Source: DASUDX01 sp036275365
GTDB taxonomy: Bacteria; Pseudomonadota; Gammaproteobacteria; Nevskiales; Nevskiaceae
DNA: 21,461 nucleotides
Assembly: GCA_036275365.1 (NCBI GenBank)
Contig: DASUDX010000108.1
Location: 1 to 21,461 of the forward strand
Direction: 5' to 3'
Program-made: the position numbers and the translations under genes
In this document: piece by piece, positions 1-6,542 of the stretch
Layout: every line of letters begins with the position of its first letter
How positions within the stretch are numbered: position 1 is the first letter of the stretch
Notes under the pieces: model-generated
Told to the model about the DNA's origin: nothing
Seen by the model: the letters and a program-made list of their open reading frames with translations, nothing else
Databases searched by the model: none

Positions 1-2
1 CG

Positions 3-209
3 TGTTGTGGTCCAACAATATACTTCAGGTGGCTCGCGCCTCAGTTTTGGTCGCAGCTTCCCGAGTCCGAGTCTAAGTCCGGTTGCTTGGCGTTTATCGC
101 TCTCGGTTCGTCGCTCTACATTATTGGAAAGGCTGCACGCGAGCGCTTCTGGTCATCGCGCTTCGTCTGCGCGCTGTGGCGTCCATCGCCAATCATGCGG
201 AGAGTTTAG
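3..209 (+). CDS. 3' end of an unrecognised gene, possibly a small membrane protein (partial)
   Basis: This frame is open from the left edge to a TAG at 207-209 and gives about 68 residues without a visible start, so the gene would begin outside the window. The residues look protein-like. A charged stretch is followed by a hydrophobic segment (GCLAFIALGSSLYIIG) and then a basic, aromatic tail ending in RPSPIMRRV, which would fit a single membrane anchor with a cytoplasmic tail. Two other frames are also open over part of this stretch, so the frame choice rests on residue composition alone. I do not recognise the family. Base composition is clearly lower in GC than the genes from 986 onward, as is that of the next gene. 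The two may belong to the same acquired segment. Confidence 0.35.
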   Translation, partial: CCGPTIYFRWLAPQFWSQLPESESKSGCLAFIALGSSLYIIGKAARERFWSSRFVCALWRPSPIMRRV

Positions 210-249
210 GTCGTCTTGAGCCTAATTATCGGTTGGGCGCTCGCTTGGC

Positions 250-304
250 GGTTATGGTGGCTCTATTCACAAGTGGCTTGGGGGTTATGGTGGCTATATT
301 CACA
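250..304 (+). repeat. Imperfect direct repeat, 22 bp, 33-bp period
   Basis: Two copies, 250-271 and 283-304, begin GGTTATGGTGGCT and end TATTCACA. They differ at one base (C263 versus A296). The offset of 33 bp is a multiple of three, so any frame read through it would repeat 11 residues. It lies in the non-coding gap between the partial gene ending at 209 and the secreted-protein gene starting at 398. The rest of 210-397 shows no gene I can support. Confidence 0.8.
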
Positions 305-397
305 CTGGTAATGCCGCCCCGCCAGGCAGCAAGCGGACGGGCGCCGACCGTGGATTCACTGGGTCGCGAGGTGCGCAGTTCTTCTCTGGAGAAAGGC

Positions 398-838
398 ATG
401 AAACTTCTGAAGTTTGCGGTTGCATCAATGCTCAGCGTCTCGGCGTTTGGCGCTGAGGCTGGTGTCTACACCGACGATCTGACCAAGTGTCTTGTCTCAA
501 AGACAAACGCAGACGATCGGACTGCGTTGGTCAGATGGATGTTCATCGCAATGACTCAGCATCCGGTCGTGGCGGATCTATCCAACGCAAAACAAATCGA
601 TGTGGACAAAGCGAGCGCGACCGCAGGGGCTCTATTCACGAGGTTGCTCACTGAGGCCTGTGTCGACGCCGCGAGGAGCGCCATCAAATACGAAGGAGCT
701 GCGGCAATACAGGCTTCGTTTGGCGTTCTTGGGCAGGTTGCGTCAGCGGATCTGTTCTCCGATCCCAAGGTCAACGAAGTCATGGCTGGGCTGGAAAAGC
801 ATATTGATCAGGAAAAGATTGCGACTTTGGCCAAGTAG
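398..838 (+). CDS. Small secreted protein of unknown function
   Basis: This encodes a 146-residue protein with a clear signal peptide: MKLLK, a hydrophobic core to about residue 18, and an AEA cleavage site after residue 21. The frame stays open upstream to 83, but the ATG at 398 is preferred. It has a purine-rich GGAGAAAGG ribosome site at 388-396 and begins exactly at the signal peptide. The mature part is about 125 residues, largely helical in composition, with two cysteines (C31 and C88) that could form a disulfide in the periplasm. It carries a DR-x-LVRWMF-like stretch near residues 40-50 and a short RLLTEAC motif before C88. The composition recalls conserved hypothetical periplasmic proteins found in Xanthomonadales and in integron cassettes. 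That is recollection, not a search. GC is lower than in the neighbours, which suggests recent acquisition. No function is assigned. Confidence 0.8.
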   Translation: MKLLKFAVASMLSVSAFGAEAGVYTDDLTKCLVSKTNADDRTALVRWMFIAMTQHPVVADLSNAKQIDVDKASATAGALFTRLLTEACVDAARSAIKYEGAAAIQASFGVLGQVASADLFSDPKVNEVMAGLEKHIDQEKIATLAK

Positions 839-865
839 CAATGCAAGCCCTGGCTAACCCGGCAT

Positions 866-934
866 TCAGGCGGACGGGCACGCCCACTGCTCGGCGTATT
901 CCAGCGGGCTCACCCATCTCGCGTTGATATGCGG
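866..934 (-). pseudogene. Possible C-terminal remnant of an IS3-like transposase
   Basis: Read on the minus strand, this stretch gives INARWVSPLEYAEQWACPSA and then a TGA (868-866). An SP-x-EY-x-x-Q tail just before the stop is typical of the C-terminus of IS3-family DDE transposases. An in-frame stop lies immediately upstream (937-935), so at most about 22 residues survive and nothing is functional. The match is short and could be chance. A competing reading treats part of the same DNA (852-885) as half of an integron attC site. The rest of 839-985 shows nothing else I can name. Confidence 0.25.
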
Positions 935-985
935 CTATCCACCACACACCGGCAGCGTCGACTGACTCCCGGGGATTAGAACCAG

Positions 986-1654
986 CTACAGCTGCGTGCT
1001 CACCAGCCCCAGCCGCGCGGCTTCCAGCGTGGCCTCCGCGCGGCTGTTGACATTGAGCTTGCGGTACACGGCCTTGATGAACCCCGCGGCGGTGTTGCGG
1101 GTGATGCCGAGCTGCTCGGCCACATCCGGCAGCTTGTAGCCCTTGGCGATGAGGATGAGGGTCTCGCGTTCGCGCGGGGAGAGCGGGGCTTCGCCGCCGC
1201 TGGTGGCGCTGGTCTGGTCGGTGCCGAACACCCGCAGCAGGCGCTGGGCGATCACCGGGGACAGCGGTGGCTCGCCACCGGCGATGCCGCGCAGGGCCGC
1301 GATGAGCTTTTCCTTGGGCTGATCCTTGAGCAGATACCCCTGGGCCCCGGCGCGCAGGGCGGGGAAGAGGTGCAGATCGTCCGAATAGATCGAGCTGACG
1401 ATCACATGGCAGCCGGGGTGGCGGCTGGCCAGTTCGCGGATGAGATCGATGCCGGAGCCATCCGGCAGACCGAGATCGACCAGGGCGAGATCGGGCTGGT
1501 GCTCGCTGAGCCAGCCGCGGGCGGCAGCGAGGCTTGCCGCCGGGTGCACCTGGATGCCCTTGAAGGTGTCCTGCAGCACCTGTTGAAGCCAGTCGCTGGA
1601 CGCAGGCAGGTCTTCCACCAGCAGGGCGAGGCGCGGCGCGGGGCTTGCGGTCAC
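986..1654 (-). CDS. NarL/LuxR-family two-component response regulator
   Basis: This encodes a 222-residue response regulator with an N-terminal receiver domain (about residues 8-125) and a C-terminal LuxR-type helix-turn-helix (about 155-218). The receiver has its key residues: acidic pair E14/D15, phospho-acceptor D60 in VDLGLPDG, a hydroxyl residue at S87/S88, and K110 in YLLKD. The DNA-binding part starts LSPRERETL and contains the AEQLGIT recognition region. The start is a GTG at 1654. It overlaps the stop of the upstream kinase-like gene by 4 nt (GTGA), so the two are probably translationally coupled. The same frame is open further upstream, but that part is a shadow of the kinase-like gene. 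The protein should act in the cytoplasm as a phosphorylation-controlled transcription factor. Its targets are unknown; the palindrome at 2297-2311 is a candidate. Confidence 0.9.
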   Translation of the reverse strand: MTASPAPRLALLVEDLPASSDWLQQVLQDTFKGIQVHPAASLAAARGWLSEHQPDLALVDLGLPDGSGIDLIRELASRHPGCHVIVSSIYSDDLHLFPALRAGAQGYLLKDQPKEKLIAALRGIAGGEPPLSPVIAQRLLRVFGTDQTSATSGGEAPLSPRERETLILIAKGYKLPDVAEQLGITRNTAAGFIKAVYRKLNVNSRAEATLEAARLGLVSTQL

Positions 1655-2262
1655 GGGGTTTCCTGATCCGTCTGAAGGGGGAAGCGGAGCACCAGCCGCA
1701 CCGGGATTTCCGGCGTGGCATCCAGGCACAGACTGCCGTCGAGATCGGCCGCGCGCCACTGCATGTGGCGCAGGGCGAGGCTGGGCGGCCAGCGGGCGGG
1801 AGCGGGCAGGGCGCCTTGGAGCTCGGCCTGCAGGCGCAGGGCGGGGCCGGGCCGGGTGTCCACGCGCAAGGTAAGGCGGTCGCACCGGCCGAGCGGGCTC
1901 ACCAGATCCAGCCAGGCGCCGAGAATGCGCAGGGGGGTGACCCGCTGCAACGAGCTCAGCCAGGGACCGGGGCCGCGGGTGGTGAAGGTTTCGAGCGCAA
2001 GGCCCAGGCCCTCGCAGCGCTGCCGCAGCAGGCTGTCCCACTCCTCCAGACACTCCTCGAGGCGGAAGCGGCGGGCATCGAGGGTGTCGATCAGTTCCAT
2101 CACCGCGTCCAGGGCGGCGCGGGTCTCGGCCGGCAGCGGGCGAGCCTGCAGCAGCTGGCTAAGCAGGCGACCGCCGAGGTCCTCGCGCAGCTCGCGCACC
2201 AGGCGCTGGCGCTCGCGCTCGGGCAGGGCAGGTGGCCGGGGGATCGGCAGGGCGAGGGTCAT
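1651..2262 (-). CDS. Degenerate histidine-kinase-like protein lacking the phospho-acceptor His
   Basis: This encodes a 203-residue soluble protein without a signal peptide, membrane segment or input domain. Residues 14-40 (ERERQRLVRELREDLGG) closely follow the HisKA_3 dimerisation helix of NarX/DegS-type kinases, whose consensus there is R-E-L-H-D/E-x-x-G. Here Arg26 replaces the histidine. The C-terminal part (about 90-200) has the outline of a HATPase domain and ends VRLVLRFPL. The Asn-box helix reads LRILGAWLDLV and no glycine-rich ATP lid is evident, so ATP binding is doubtful. It is first in an operon with an apparently intact response regulator. It may be a phosphatase, an adaptor or a dimerisation partner, or a decaying kinase. 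I infer that it cannot autophosphorylate on the usual site. Its ATG is at 2262. Confidence 0.7.
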   Translation of the reverse strand: MTLALPIPRPPALPERERQRLVRELREDLGGRLLSQLLQARPLPAETRAALDAVMELIDTLDARRFRLEECLEEWDSLLRQRCEGLGLALETFTTRGPGPWLSSLQRVTPLRILGAWLDLVSPLGRCDRLTLRVDTRPGPALRLQAELQGALPAPARWPPSLALRHMQWRAADLDGSLCLDATPEIPVRLVLRFPLQTDQETP

Positions 2263-2296
2263 GGCCCAGCCTGCCGTGGGCGTGGCCGGCGCCCAA

Positions 2297-2311
2297 CCCC
2301 CTAACTGGGGG
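2297..2311. promoter_or_regulatory. G/C palindrome, candidate operator
   Basis: CCCCC-TAACT-GGGGG is a perfect 5-bp inverted repeat in the gap between the kinase-like gene (minus) and fba (plus). It is followed by GATAGGG. It lies about 35 bp upstream of the kinase-like start and about 26 bp upstream of the candidate fba -35 element. That position would suit a binding site for the neighbouring NarL-type regulator, but the assignment is inferred from position and symmetry alone. Confidence 0.35.
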
Positions 2312-2336
2312 ATAGGGTGTTTTGTTGGGGCGCGGA

Positions 2337-2367
2337 TTGATCGAGCCCGCAGCCGGCCGATTACAAT
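2337..2367 (+). promoter_or_regulatory. Candidate sigma-70 promoter for fba
   Basis: TTGATC (2337-2342) and TACAAT (2362-2367) resemble -35 and -10 elements. The spacer is 19 bp, somewhat long. The -10 is followed by a GC-rich discriminator (GCGCGC). Transcription would begin near 2374 and leave a leader of about 27 nt before the GTG start at 2401. Confidence 0.4.
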
Positions 2368-2400
2368 GCGCGCCCGTCCTTATCCCGCCGAGAGTCTCGC

Positions 2401-3417
2401 GTGAACGAAAAGATCCTCCATGACACCGCCCTCGCCATGGTCGCGCCGGGCAAGGGCATCCTGGCTGCCGATGAATCCACCGGCACGATCAAGAAGCGCT
2501 TTGACAAGATCGGCATCGAGAACACCGAAGGCCACCGCCAGGCCTATCGGGACATGCTGTTCACCACGCCCGGCTTCGAGCAGCACACCAGCGGGGTGAT
2601 CCTGTTCGAGGAGACCCTGTTCCAGAAGTCCCTCGCCGGTCAGCCCTTCCCCGAGCTGCTGGCCGCCAAGGGCGTGATTCCGGGCATCAAGGTGGACAAG
2701 GGCGCGCAGCCGCTGGCCGGCGGCGGCCCCGAGGAAACCATCACCGAGGGCCTGGATGGCCTGCGCGATCGTCTGGCCAAGTACAAGGCTGCGGGTGCGC
2801 GCTTTGCCAAGTGGCGCGCGGTGATCACCATCGGCGATGAAACCCCGAGCGACTACGCGATCCATGTCAACGCCCATGCCCTGGCCCGCTACGCGGCGCT
2901 GTGCCAGGAGGCCGGCATCGTGCCGATCGTCGAGCCCGAGGTGCTGATGGATGGCGACAACGACATCGATGTCTGCGAGGAAGTCACCGATGTGACGCTC
3001 GACGCGGTGTTTGCCGAGCTCTCCGCCCAGCGCGTGTTCCTGGAGGGCATCGTGCTCAAGCCGAACATGGTGATCTCCGGCATCAAGTGCCCGGAGCAGG
3101 CCGATGTGAACGCGGTGGCCGAAGCCACTCTGCGTGTGCTCAAGCGCCGCGTGCCCTGCGCGGTGCCGGGCATCGCCTTCCTCTCCGGCGGCCAGAGCGA
3201 TGAGCTCGCCACCGCCCATCTGGATGCGATGAACAAGAAGGGTCCGCTGCCCTGGAAGCTCACCTTCAGCTATGGCCGCGCCCTGCAGGCTGCCGCGCTC
3301 AAGGCCTGGGGTGGCAAGAATGTGGAGGCTGGCAAGGTGGCGCATCTGCACCGCGCCAAGATGAACGGCCTCGCCGCCCTCGGGCAGTGGAACAAGTCGC
3401 TGGAAAAGGCCGCCTGA
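2401..3417 (+). CDS. fba: Class I fructose-bisphosphate aldolase
   Basis: This 338-residue enzyme cleaves fructose-1,6-bisphosphate to dihydroxyacetone phosphate and glyceraldehyde-3-phosphate in glycolysis and runs in reverse for gluconeogenesis. It is the metal-independent class I type, with a Schiff-base mechanism. Visible hallmarks are GKGILAADEST (about residues 18-28), FAKWRAV (K137), VEPE (178-181) and the Schiff-base lysine K220 in GIVLKPNM. These correspond to the rabbit muscle residues K146, E187 and K229. The start is GTG at 2401, with a weak GAGAG ribosome site 6 nt upstream. The next ATG would cut into the conserved N-terminus. It is divergent from the two-component pair and followed by a strong terminator, so it is probably a single-gene transcript. 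Confidence 0.95.
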   Translation: MNEKILHDTALAMVAPGKGILAADESTGTIKKRFDKIGIENTEGHRQAYRDMLFTTPGFEQHTSGVILFEETLFQKSLAGQPFPELLAAKGVIPGIKVDKGAQPLAGGGPEETITEGLDGLRDRLAKYKAAGARFAKWRAVITIGDETPSDYAIHVNAHALARYAALCQEAGIVPIVEPEVLMDGDNDIDVCEEVTDVTLDAVFAELSAQRVFLEGIVLKPNMVISGIKCPEQADVNAVAEATLRVLKRRVPCAVPGIAFLSGGQSDELATAHLDAMNKKGPLPWKLTFSYGRALQAAALKAWGGKNVEAGKVAHLHRAKMNGLAALGQWNKSLEKAA

Positions 3418-3434
3418 GCCGTCCCGCCGTTACC

Positions 3435-3465
3435 GAACCCGCCGCTCCCGGCGGGTTCTTTGTTT
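3435..3465 (+). terminator. Rho-independent terminator of fba
   Basis: A perfect 10-bp stem (GAACCCGCCG, 3435-3444, with CGGCGGGTTC, 3449-3458) encloses a 4-nt loop and is followed by TTTGTTT. It starts 17 nt after the fba stop codon and ends just before the ribosome site of the next gene. The short-chain dehydrogenase gene therefore depends on read-through or on a promoter I cannot see. Confidence 0.88.
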
Positions 3466-3475
3466 GGAGCCGACG

Positions 3476-4267
3476 ATGACCGCTCTCAAGGATCAGGTGG
3501 TGTGGATTACCGGCGCCTCCGGTGGCATCGGCGAGGCCCTGGCCGTGTCTGCCGCCCGCGCCGGTGCCCGGCTGGTGCTCACCGCCCGCCGCCGCACCGA
3601 GCTGGAACGGGTGCGGGCGCGCTGCCCGGACCCGCAGCAGGTGGCAGTGCTGCCGCTGGATCTCACCGACTTCGACGCCGGGGCAGCGTATGCCGCGGCC
3701 GAGGCCTTCTTCGGGCCGATCGACATCCTGGTGAACAACGCCGGCCTGAGCCAGCGCAGCCTGGCGGTGGACACCCAGCTGCCGGTCTACCGGCGCCTGT
3801 TCGAGCTGGATTTCTTCGCCTGCGTGGCCCTGTGCAGCGCGGTGCTGCCGGGGATGATGGCGCGCCGTCGCGGCCATCTGGTCAACATCGCGAGCGTGGT
3901 GGCCTATGTGGGCACGCCGCTGCGCACCGGCTACTCGGCCGCCAAGCACGCGCTGCGCGGCTACTCGGACGCGCTGCGCGCCGAGGTGTGGAGGAGCGGG
4001 GTGAAGGTGACGGTGATCTGCCCCGGCTTCATCCGCACCCAGATGAGCGTGAATGCGATCACCGGCGATGGCGGCCAGCATGCGCAGATGGACCGCGGCC
4101 AGGCGCGTGGCATGGACGCCGAGGCGTGCGCCCGGCAGATCTGGGCGGCGGTGGCGGCCGACCGCGCCGAGGCCCTGGTGGGCTGGAAGGAGGCGATCCT
4201 GGTCCGGCTGCAGCGCCACTGCCCGGCGCTGGTGCGCTATCTGGTGGCGCGCGCGCCGGCTACCTGA
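3476..4267 (+). CDS. Short-chain dehydrogenase/reductase, classical type
   Basis: This is a 263-residue NAD(P)-dependent oxidoreductase with a Rossmann fold. The dinucleotide motif TGASGGIG is at residues 12-19 and NNAG at 87-90. Of the catalytic residues, S140 (NIAS), Y153 and K157 (YSAAK) are present. The fourth, usually Asn in V-N-x-F-G, is Asp112 here (ELDFFA). The PG motif after the active site (ICPGFIRT) is intact. An Arg pair after the second strand (TARRR, 36-40) points to NADP(H) preference. The overall pattern is closest to DHRS7-like enzymes, and the substrate is unknown. The ATG at 3476 has GGAG (3466-3469) 6 nt upstream and was chosen over the TTG at 3464. The 3' end overlaps the convergent hydrolase gene by 8 bp. 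Confidence 0.88.
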   Translation: MTALKDQVVWITGASGGIGEALAVSAARAGARLVLTARRRTELERVRARCPDPQQVAVLPLDLTDFDAGAAYAAAEAFFGPIDILVNNAGLSQRSLAVDTQLPVYRRLFELDFFACVALCSAVLPGMMARRRGHLVNIASVVAYVGTPLRTGYSAAKHALRGYSDALRAEVWRSGVKVTVICPGFIRTQMSVNAITGDGGQHAQMDRGQARGMDAEACARQIWAAVAADRAEALVGWKEAILVRLQRHCPALVRYLVARAPAT

Positions 4268-5261
4268 GCGCGGCCAGCCAGCCGAGCACCTGCTGCTCGG
4301 CCCAGCTCTGCAGGCGCCAGTTCTCGATGAAGCCGCAGTGCCCGCCGCGATCCACCGCCTGGAAGGCCTGCACCGCGCCGCGCGCGCTCAGGCCGGCGAA
4401 GCCCTCGAAGGGAATCACCGAGTCGTCGCGGCTGGTCAGCAGCGCCAGCGGCGCCGGGGACTGGATCAGGGTCTCGGCGCGCAGGGTGTACTGGGCGAAG
4501 TAGTCGGCGAGGCTGGGGTAGGGCGTGTGTTCCTCGACGAACACCCGGGTGAGCTCGAGGAAGGAGCGTAGCTGGCGCTGGCGGGTGAAGTCGTAGACCC
4601 CGGGGAAGGCGCGCGCCTTGGCATCCAGGGTGCGGTGCCACTTGTCCAGGAAGTAGCGGTGGAACAGGCGCGGGCCGGCATCGATGGCGCGCAGGGTGGC
4701 TTCCGGATCCACCGAGGGGGAGATGCCGATGGCGAGATCCGGCCGCAGCCCGGCCGCCGGCCCCTGCAGGCCCACCCGCAGGGCGAAGTTGCCGCCCAGC
4801 GAGAAGCCCACCACCACCAGCCGGCTGGGGGTGCACTCTTCCACCACCCGCTGGATGGCGCCGATCACCTCCGCCATCCGCGCCGAATGGAACATCTCGC
4901 GGTTGAGCGCATGGCTGCCGGCGTGATCGCGCAGGTTCAGGCGCAGCGTGGACCAGCCGGCGCCGAACAGCGCGCAGGCCATCGAGTAGAGATAGCTCGA
5001 CTCGTGGCTGCCTTCCCAGCCGTGGATCAGCACCGCCAGCCGCTCGCGCGCACCCGCGGGCTGCCGGTTGAGGGCGGCGGTGAGCTGCACCGGGGCGCCG
5101 GCCTCGTCCCGGGTATCCAGCACCCGCCACTGCTGGCTGGCCGACAGATCCACCCCCTGCGCGCGCCACAGCCGGGCCGCCGGCCGCTTGGTGGCGAGGA
5201 TCGACTGCAGCATCGGGTGGCCAAGACCCCCGGCCGGCCGGAAGGCAGGGGCGGCGCTCAT
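4260..5261 (-). CDS. yheT: YheT-family alpha/beta hydrolase
   Basis: This is a 333-residue cytoplasmic alpha/beta-hydrolase. The N-terminus (AFRPAGGLGHPMLQSILA) matches the family's FxPxxxLxxPHLQT-type opening, which supports the ATG at 5261. The oxyanion region is HGWEGS (80-85). The nucleophile S154 sits in GFSLGGN, the acid is D279 or D280 in SRDDSVIP, and the histidine is H308 in GGHCGF. YheT-like proteins are related to fungal and animal ABHD1/ABHD3-type esterases, and their natural substrate in bacteria is not settled. The start codon overlaps the dapE stop (ATGA, 5258-5261), so it is the downstream gene of a dapE-yheT pair. Its stop lies inside the 3' end of the convergent dehydrogenase gene, and no terminator is visible there. 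Confidence 0.88.
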   Translation of the reverse strand: MSAAPAFRPAGGLGHPMLQSILATKRPAARLWRAQGVDLSASQQWRVLDTRDEAGAPVQLTAALNRQPAGARERLAVLIHGWEGSHESSYLYSMACALFGAGWSTLRLNLRDHAGSHALNREMFHSARMAEVIGAIQRVVEECTPSRLVVVGFSLGGNFALRVGLQGPAAGLRPDLAIGISPSVDPEATLRAIDAGPRLFHRYFLDKWHRTLDAKARAFPGVYDFTRQRQLRSFLELTRVFVEEHTPYPSLADYFAQYTLRAETLIQSPAPLALLTSRDDSVIPFEGFAGLSARGAVQAFQAVDRGGHCGFIENWRLQSWAEQQVLGWLAALR

Positions 5262-6376
5262 ACCAGGCGCTCGAGAATGCCCTGGTAGATCTGTGTCAGC
5301 GGTTCCAGATCCTCGACGCGCACATGCTCGTCGATCTTGTGGATGGAGTCGTTGATGGGGCCGATCTCCACCGTCTGCGCCCCCCAGGGGGCGATGAAGC
5401 GGGCATCCGAGGTGCCGCCGCCGGTGAAGGGCTCCGGCGTGAGGCCGGTGACCGCGCGGATGCTGGCCTCGGCGGCCTCGATCAGCTCGCCGCGCCGGGT
5501 GAGGAAGGGCTCGCCGCTGTGCCACCAGTCGGCACGCCGCTGCGGACAGTGGCGATCCAGCACCGCCTCCACCTGCGCCTTGAGCTGCTCGGCGCTGCAT
5601 TCGGTGGAGTAGCGGAAGTTGAAGACCACCTCGGCCTCGCCCGGGATCACATTGTTGGCGCCGGTGCCGGCGCGCAGATTGGAGATCTGGAAGGAGGTGG
5701 GCGGGAAGTGGGCATTGCCCTCGTCCCAGCGAGTGGCCACCAGCTCGGCCAGGGCCGGCATCAGGCGGTGCAGGGGGTTGTCGGCCTTGTGCGGATAGGC
5801 CACATGGCCCTGGCGGCCGAACACGGTGAGATTGCAGCCCAGCGAGCCGCGCCGGCCGACCACGATGCGATCGCCCAGACGCAGGTGGGAGCTGGCCTCG
5901 CCGACGATGGCGTAGTCCGGCACCACGCCGCGCGCCTTGAGCTGCTCCACCACATGGCGGGTGCCGTGGCGGGCGGCGCCTTCCTCGTCGCTGGTGATCA
6001 GGAAGGCCAGCCGCCCGCGCAGCGGGCCGGCCGCCAGCCGGCGCTGCACCGCGCAGACCATGGCGGCGAGGCCGGATTTCATGTCCGCCGCGCCGCGGCC
6101 GTAGAGCAGGCCGTCACGGTGGGTGGGGGTGAAGGGCGGGCTGCTCCAGCGGGCGAGATCGCCGGTCGGCACCACATCGGTATGCCCGGCGAGGATCAGC
6201 AGCGGGCCCTGATCGCCACGCGTGGCCCAGAGATTGGTGACCCCGCCCGCGTTGAAGTACTCGAAGCGGAAGCCCAGCGGCGCCAGCCACTGTTCGAACA
6301 GGGCGCAGCAGCCGGCATCGTCCGGGGTCAGGGAGGGGCGGGCGATCAGTGCCTCGGCCAGCGCCAGCGGGGTCAT
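5258..6376 (-). CDS. dapE: Succinyl-diaminopimelate desuccinylase
   Basis: This 372-residue M20-family zinc hydrolase converts N-succinyl-LL-2,6-diaminopimelate to LL-diaminopimelate and succinate. That is the late step of the succinylase route to lysine and peptidoglycan meso-DAP. Metal ligands and catalytic residues are visible in GHTDVVPTGD, GRGAADMKSG, TSDEEG, VGEASS and the C-terminal NDSIHKIDE. The length fits the family (about 375). The ATG at 6376 begins MTPLALAEALI. The frame is open for another 78 codons upstream, but that part lacks family similarity. No strong ribosome site is seen. A CATAAT on the minus strand at 6427-6422 could be a -10 element, but the matching -35 is poor. It is the partner of dapD, from which the diguanylate cyclase gene separates it. 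Confidence 0.95.
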   Translation of the reverse strand: MTPLALAEALIARPSLTPDDAGCCALFEQWLAPLGFRFEYFNAGGVTNLWATRGDQGPLLILAGHTDVVPTGDLARWSSPPFTPTHRDGLLYGRGAADMKSGLAAMVCAVQRRLAAGPLRGRLAFLITSDEEGAARHGTRHVVEQLKARGVVPDYAIVGEASSHLRLGDRIVVGRRGSLGCNLTVFGRQGHVAYPHKADNPLHRLMPALAELVATRWDEGNAHFPPTSFQISNLRAGTGANNVIPGEAEVVFNFRYSTECSAEQLKAQVEAVLDRHCPQRRADWWHSGEPFLTRRGELIEAAEASIRAVTGLTPEPFTGGGTSDARFIAPWGAQTVEIGPINDSIHKIDEHVRVEDLEPLTQIYQGILERLV

Positions 6377-6542
6377 GGGAAAAATAGGTCCATCATTGCC
6401 GTGGCGGTGCGCCACCCCTAGATTATGGGTGATCAACGAGCGCACACGGCGCTTGGAAGCGCGGCACAGCGCGGACGGGGACCTCTTGTCAAGGATGTTT
6501 CGCAACCGGTGGCAATCACCCGCTGCAACGGAGGTGCTCCCG

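Noticed and set aside
83..397. N-terminal extension of the secreted-protein gene back to 83
   Set aside because: The extension would bury a perfect signal peptide 105 residues into the protein and would ignore the good ribosome site at 388-396.
960..990. Possible tRNA 3' fragment on the minus strand (GGTTCTAATCCCC)
   Set aside because: It resembles a T-loop but the flanking bases do not form the 5-bp T stem, there is no acceptor stem or CCA, and the loop has T where a purine is expected.
4260..4267. The 8-bp overlap of the convergent dehydrogenase and hydrolase stops as a regulatory antisense feature
   Set aside because: Short convergent overlaps are common in compact GC-rich genomes and nothing else in the sequence suggests a special role.
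5262..5600. Upstream extension of the yheT frame to 446 residues
   Set aside because: The added part is a shadow of dapE. The ATG at 5261 overlaps the dapE stop and begins the conserved family N-terminus.
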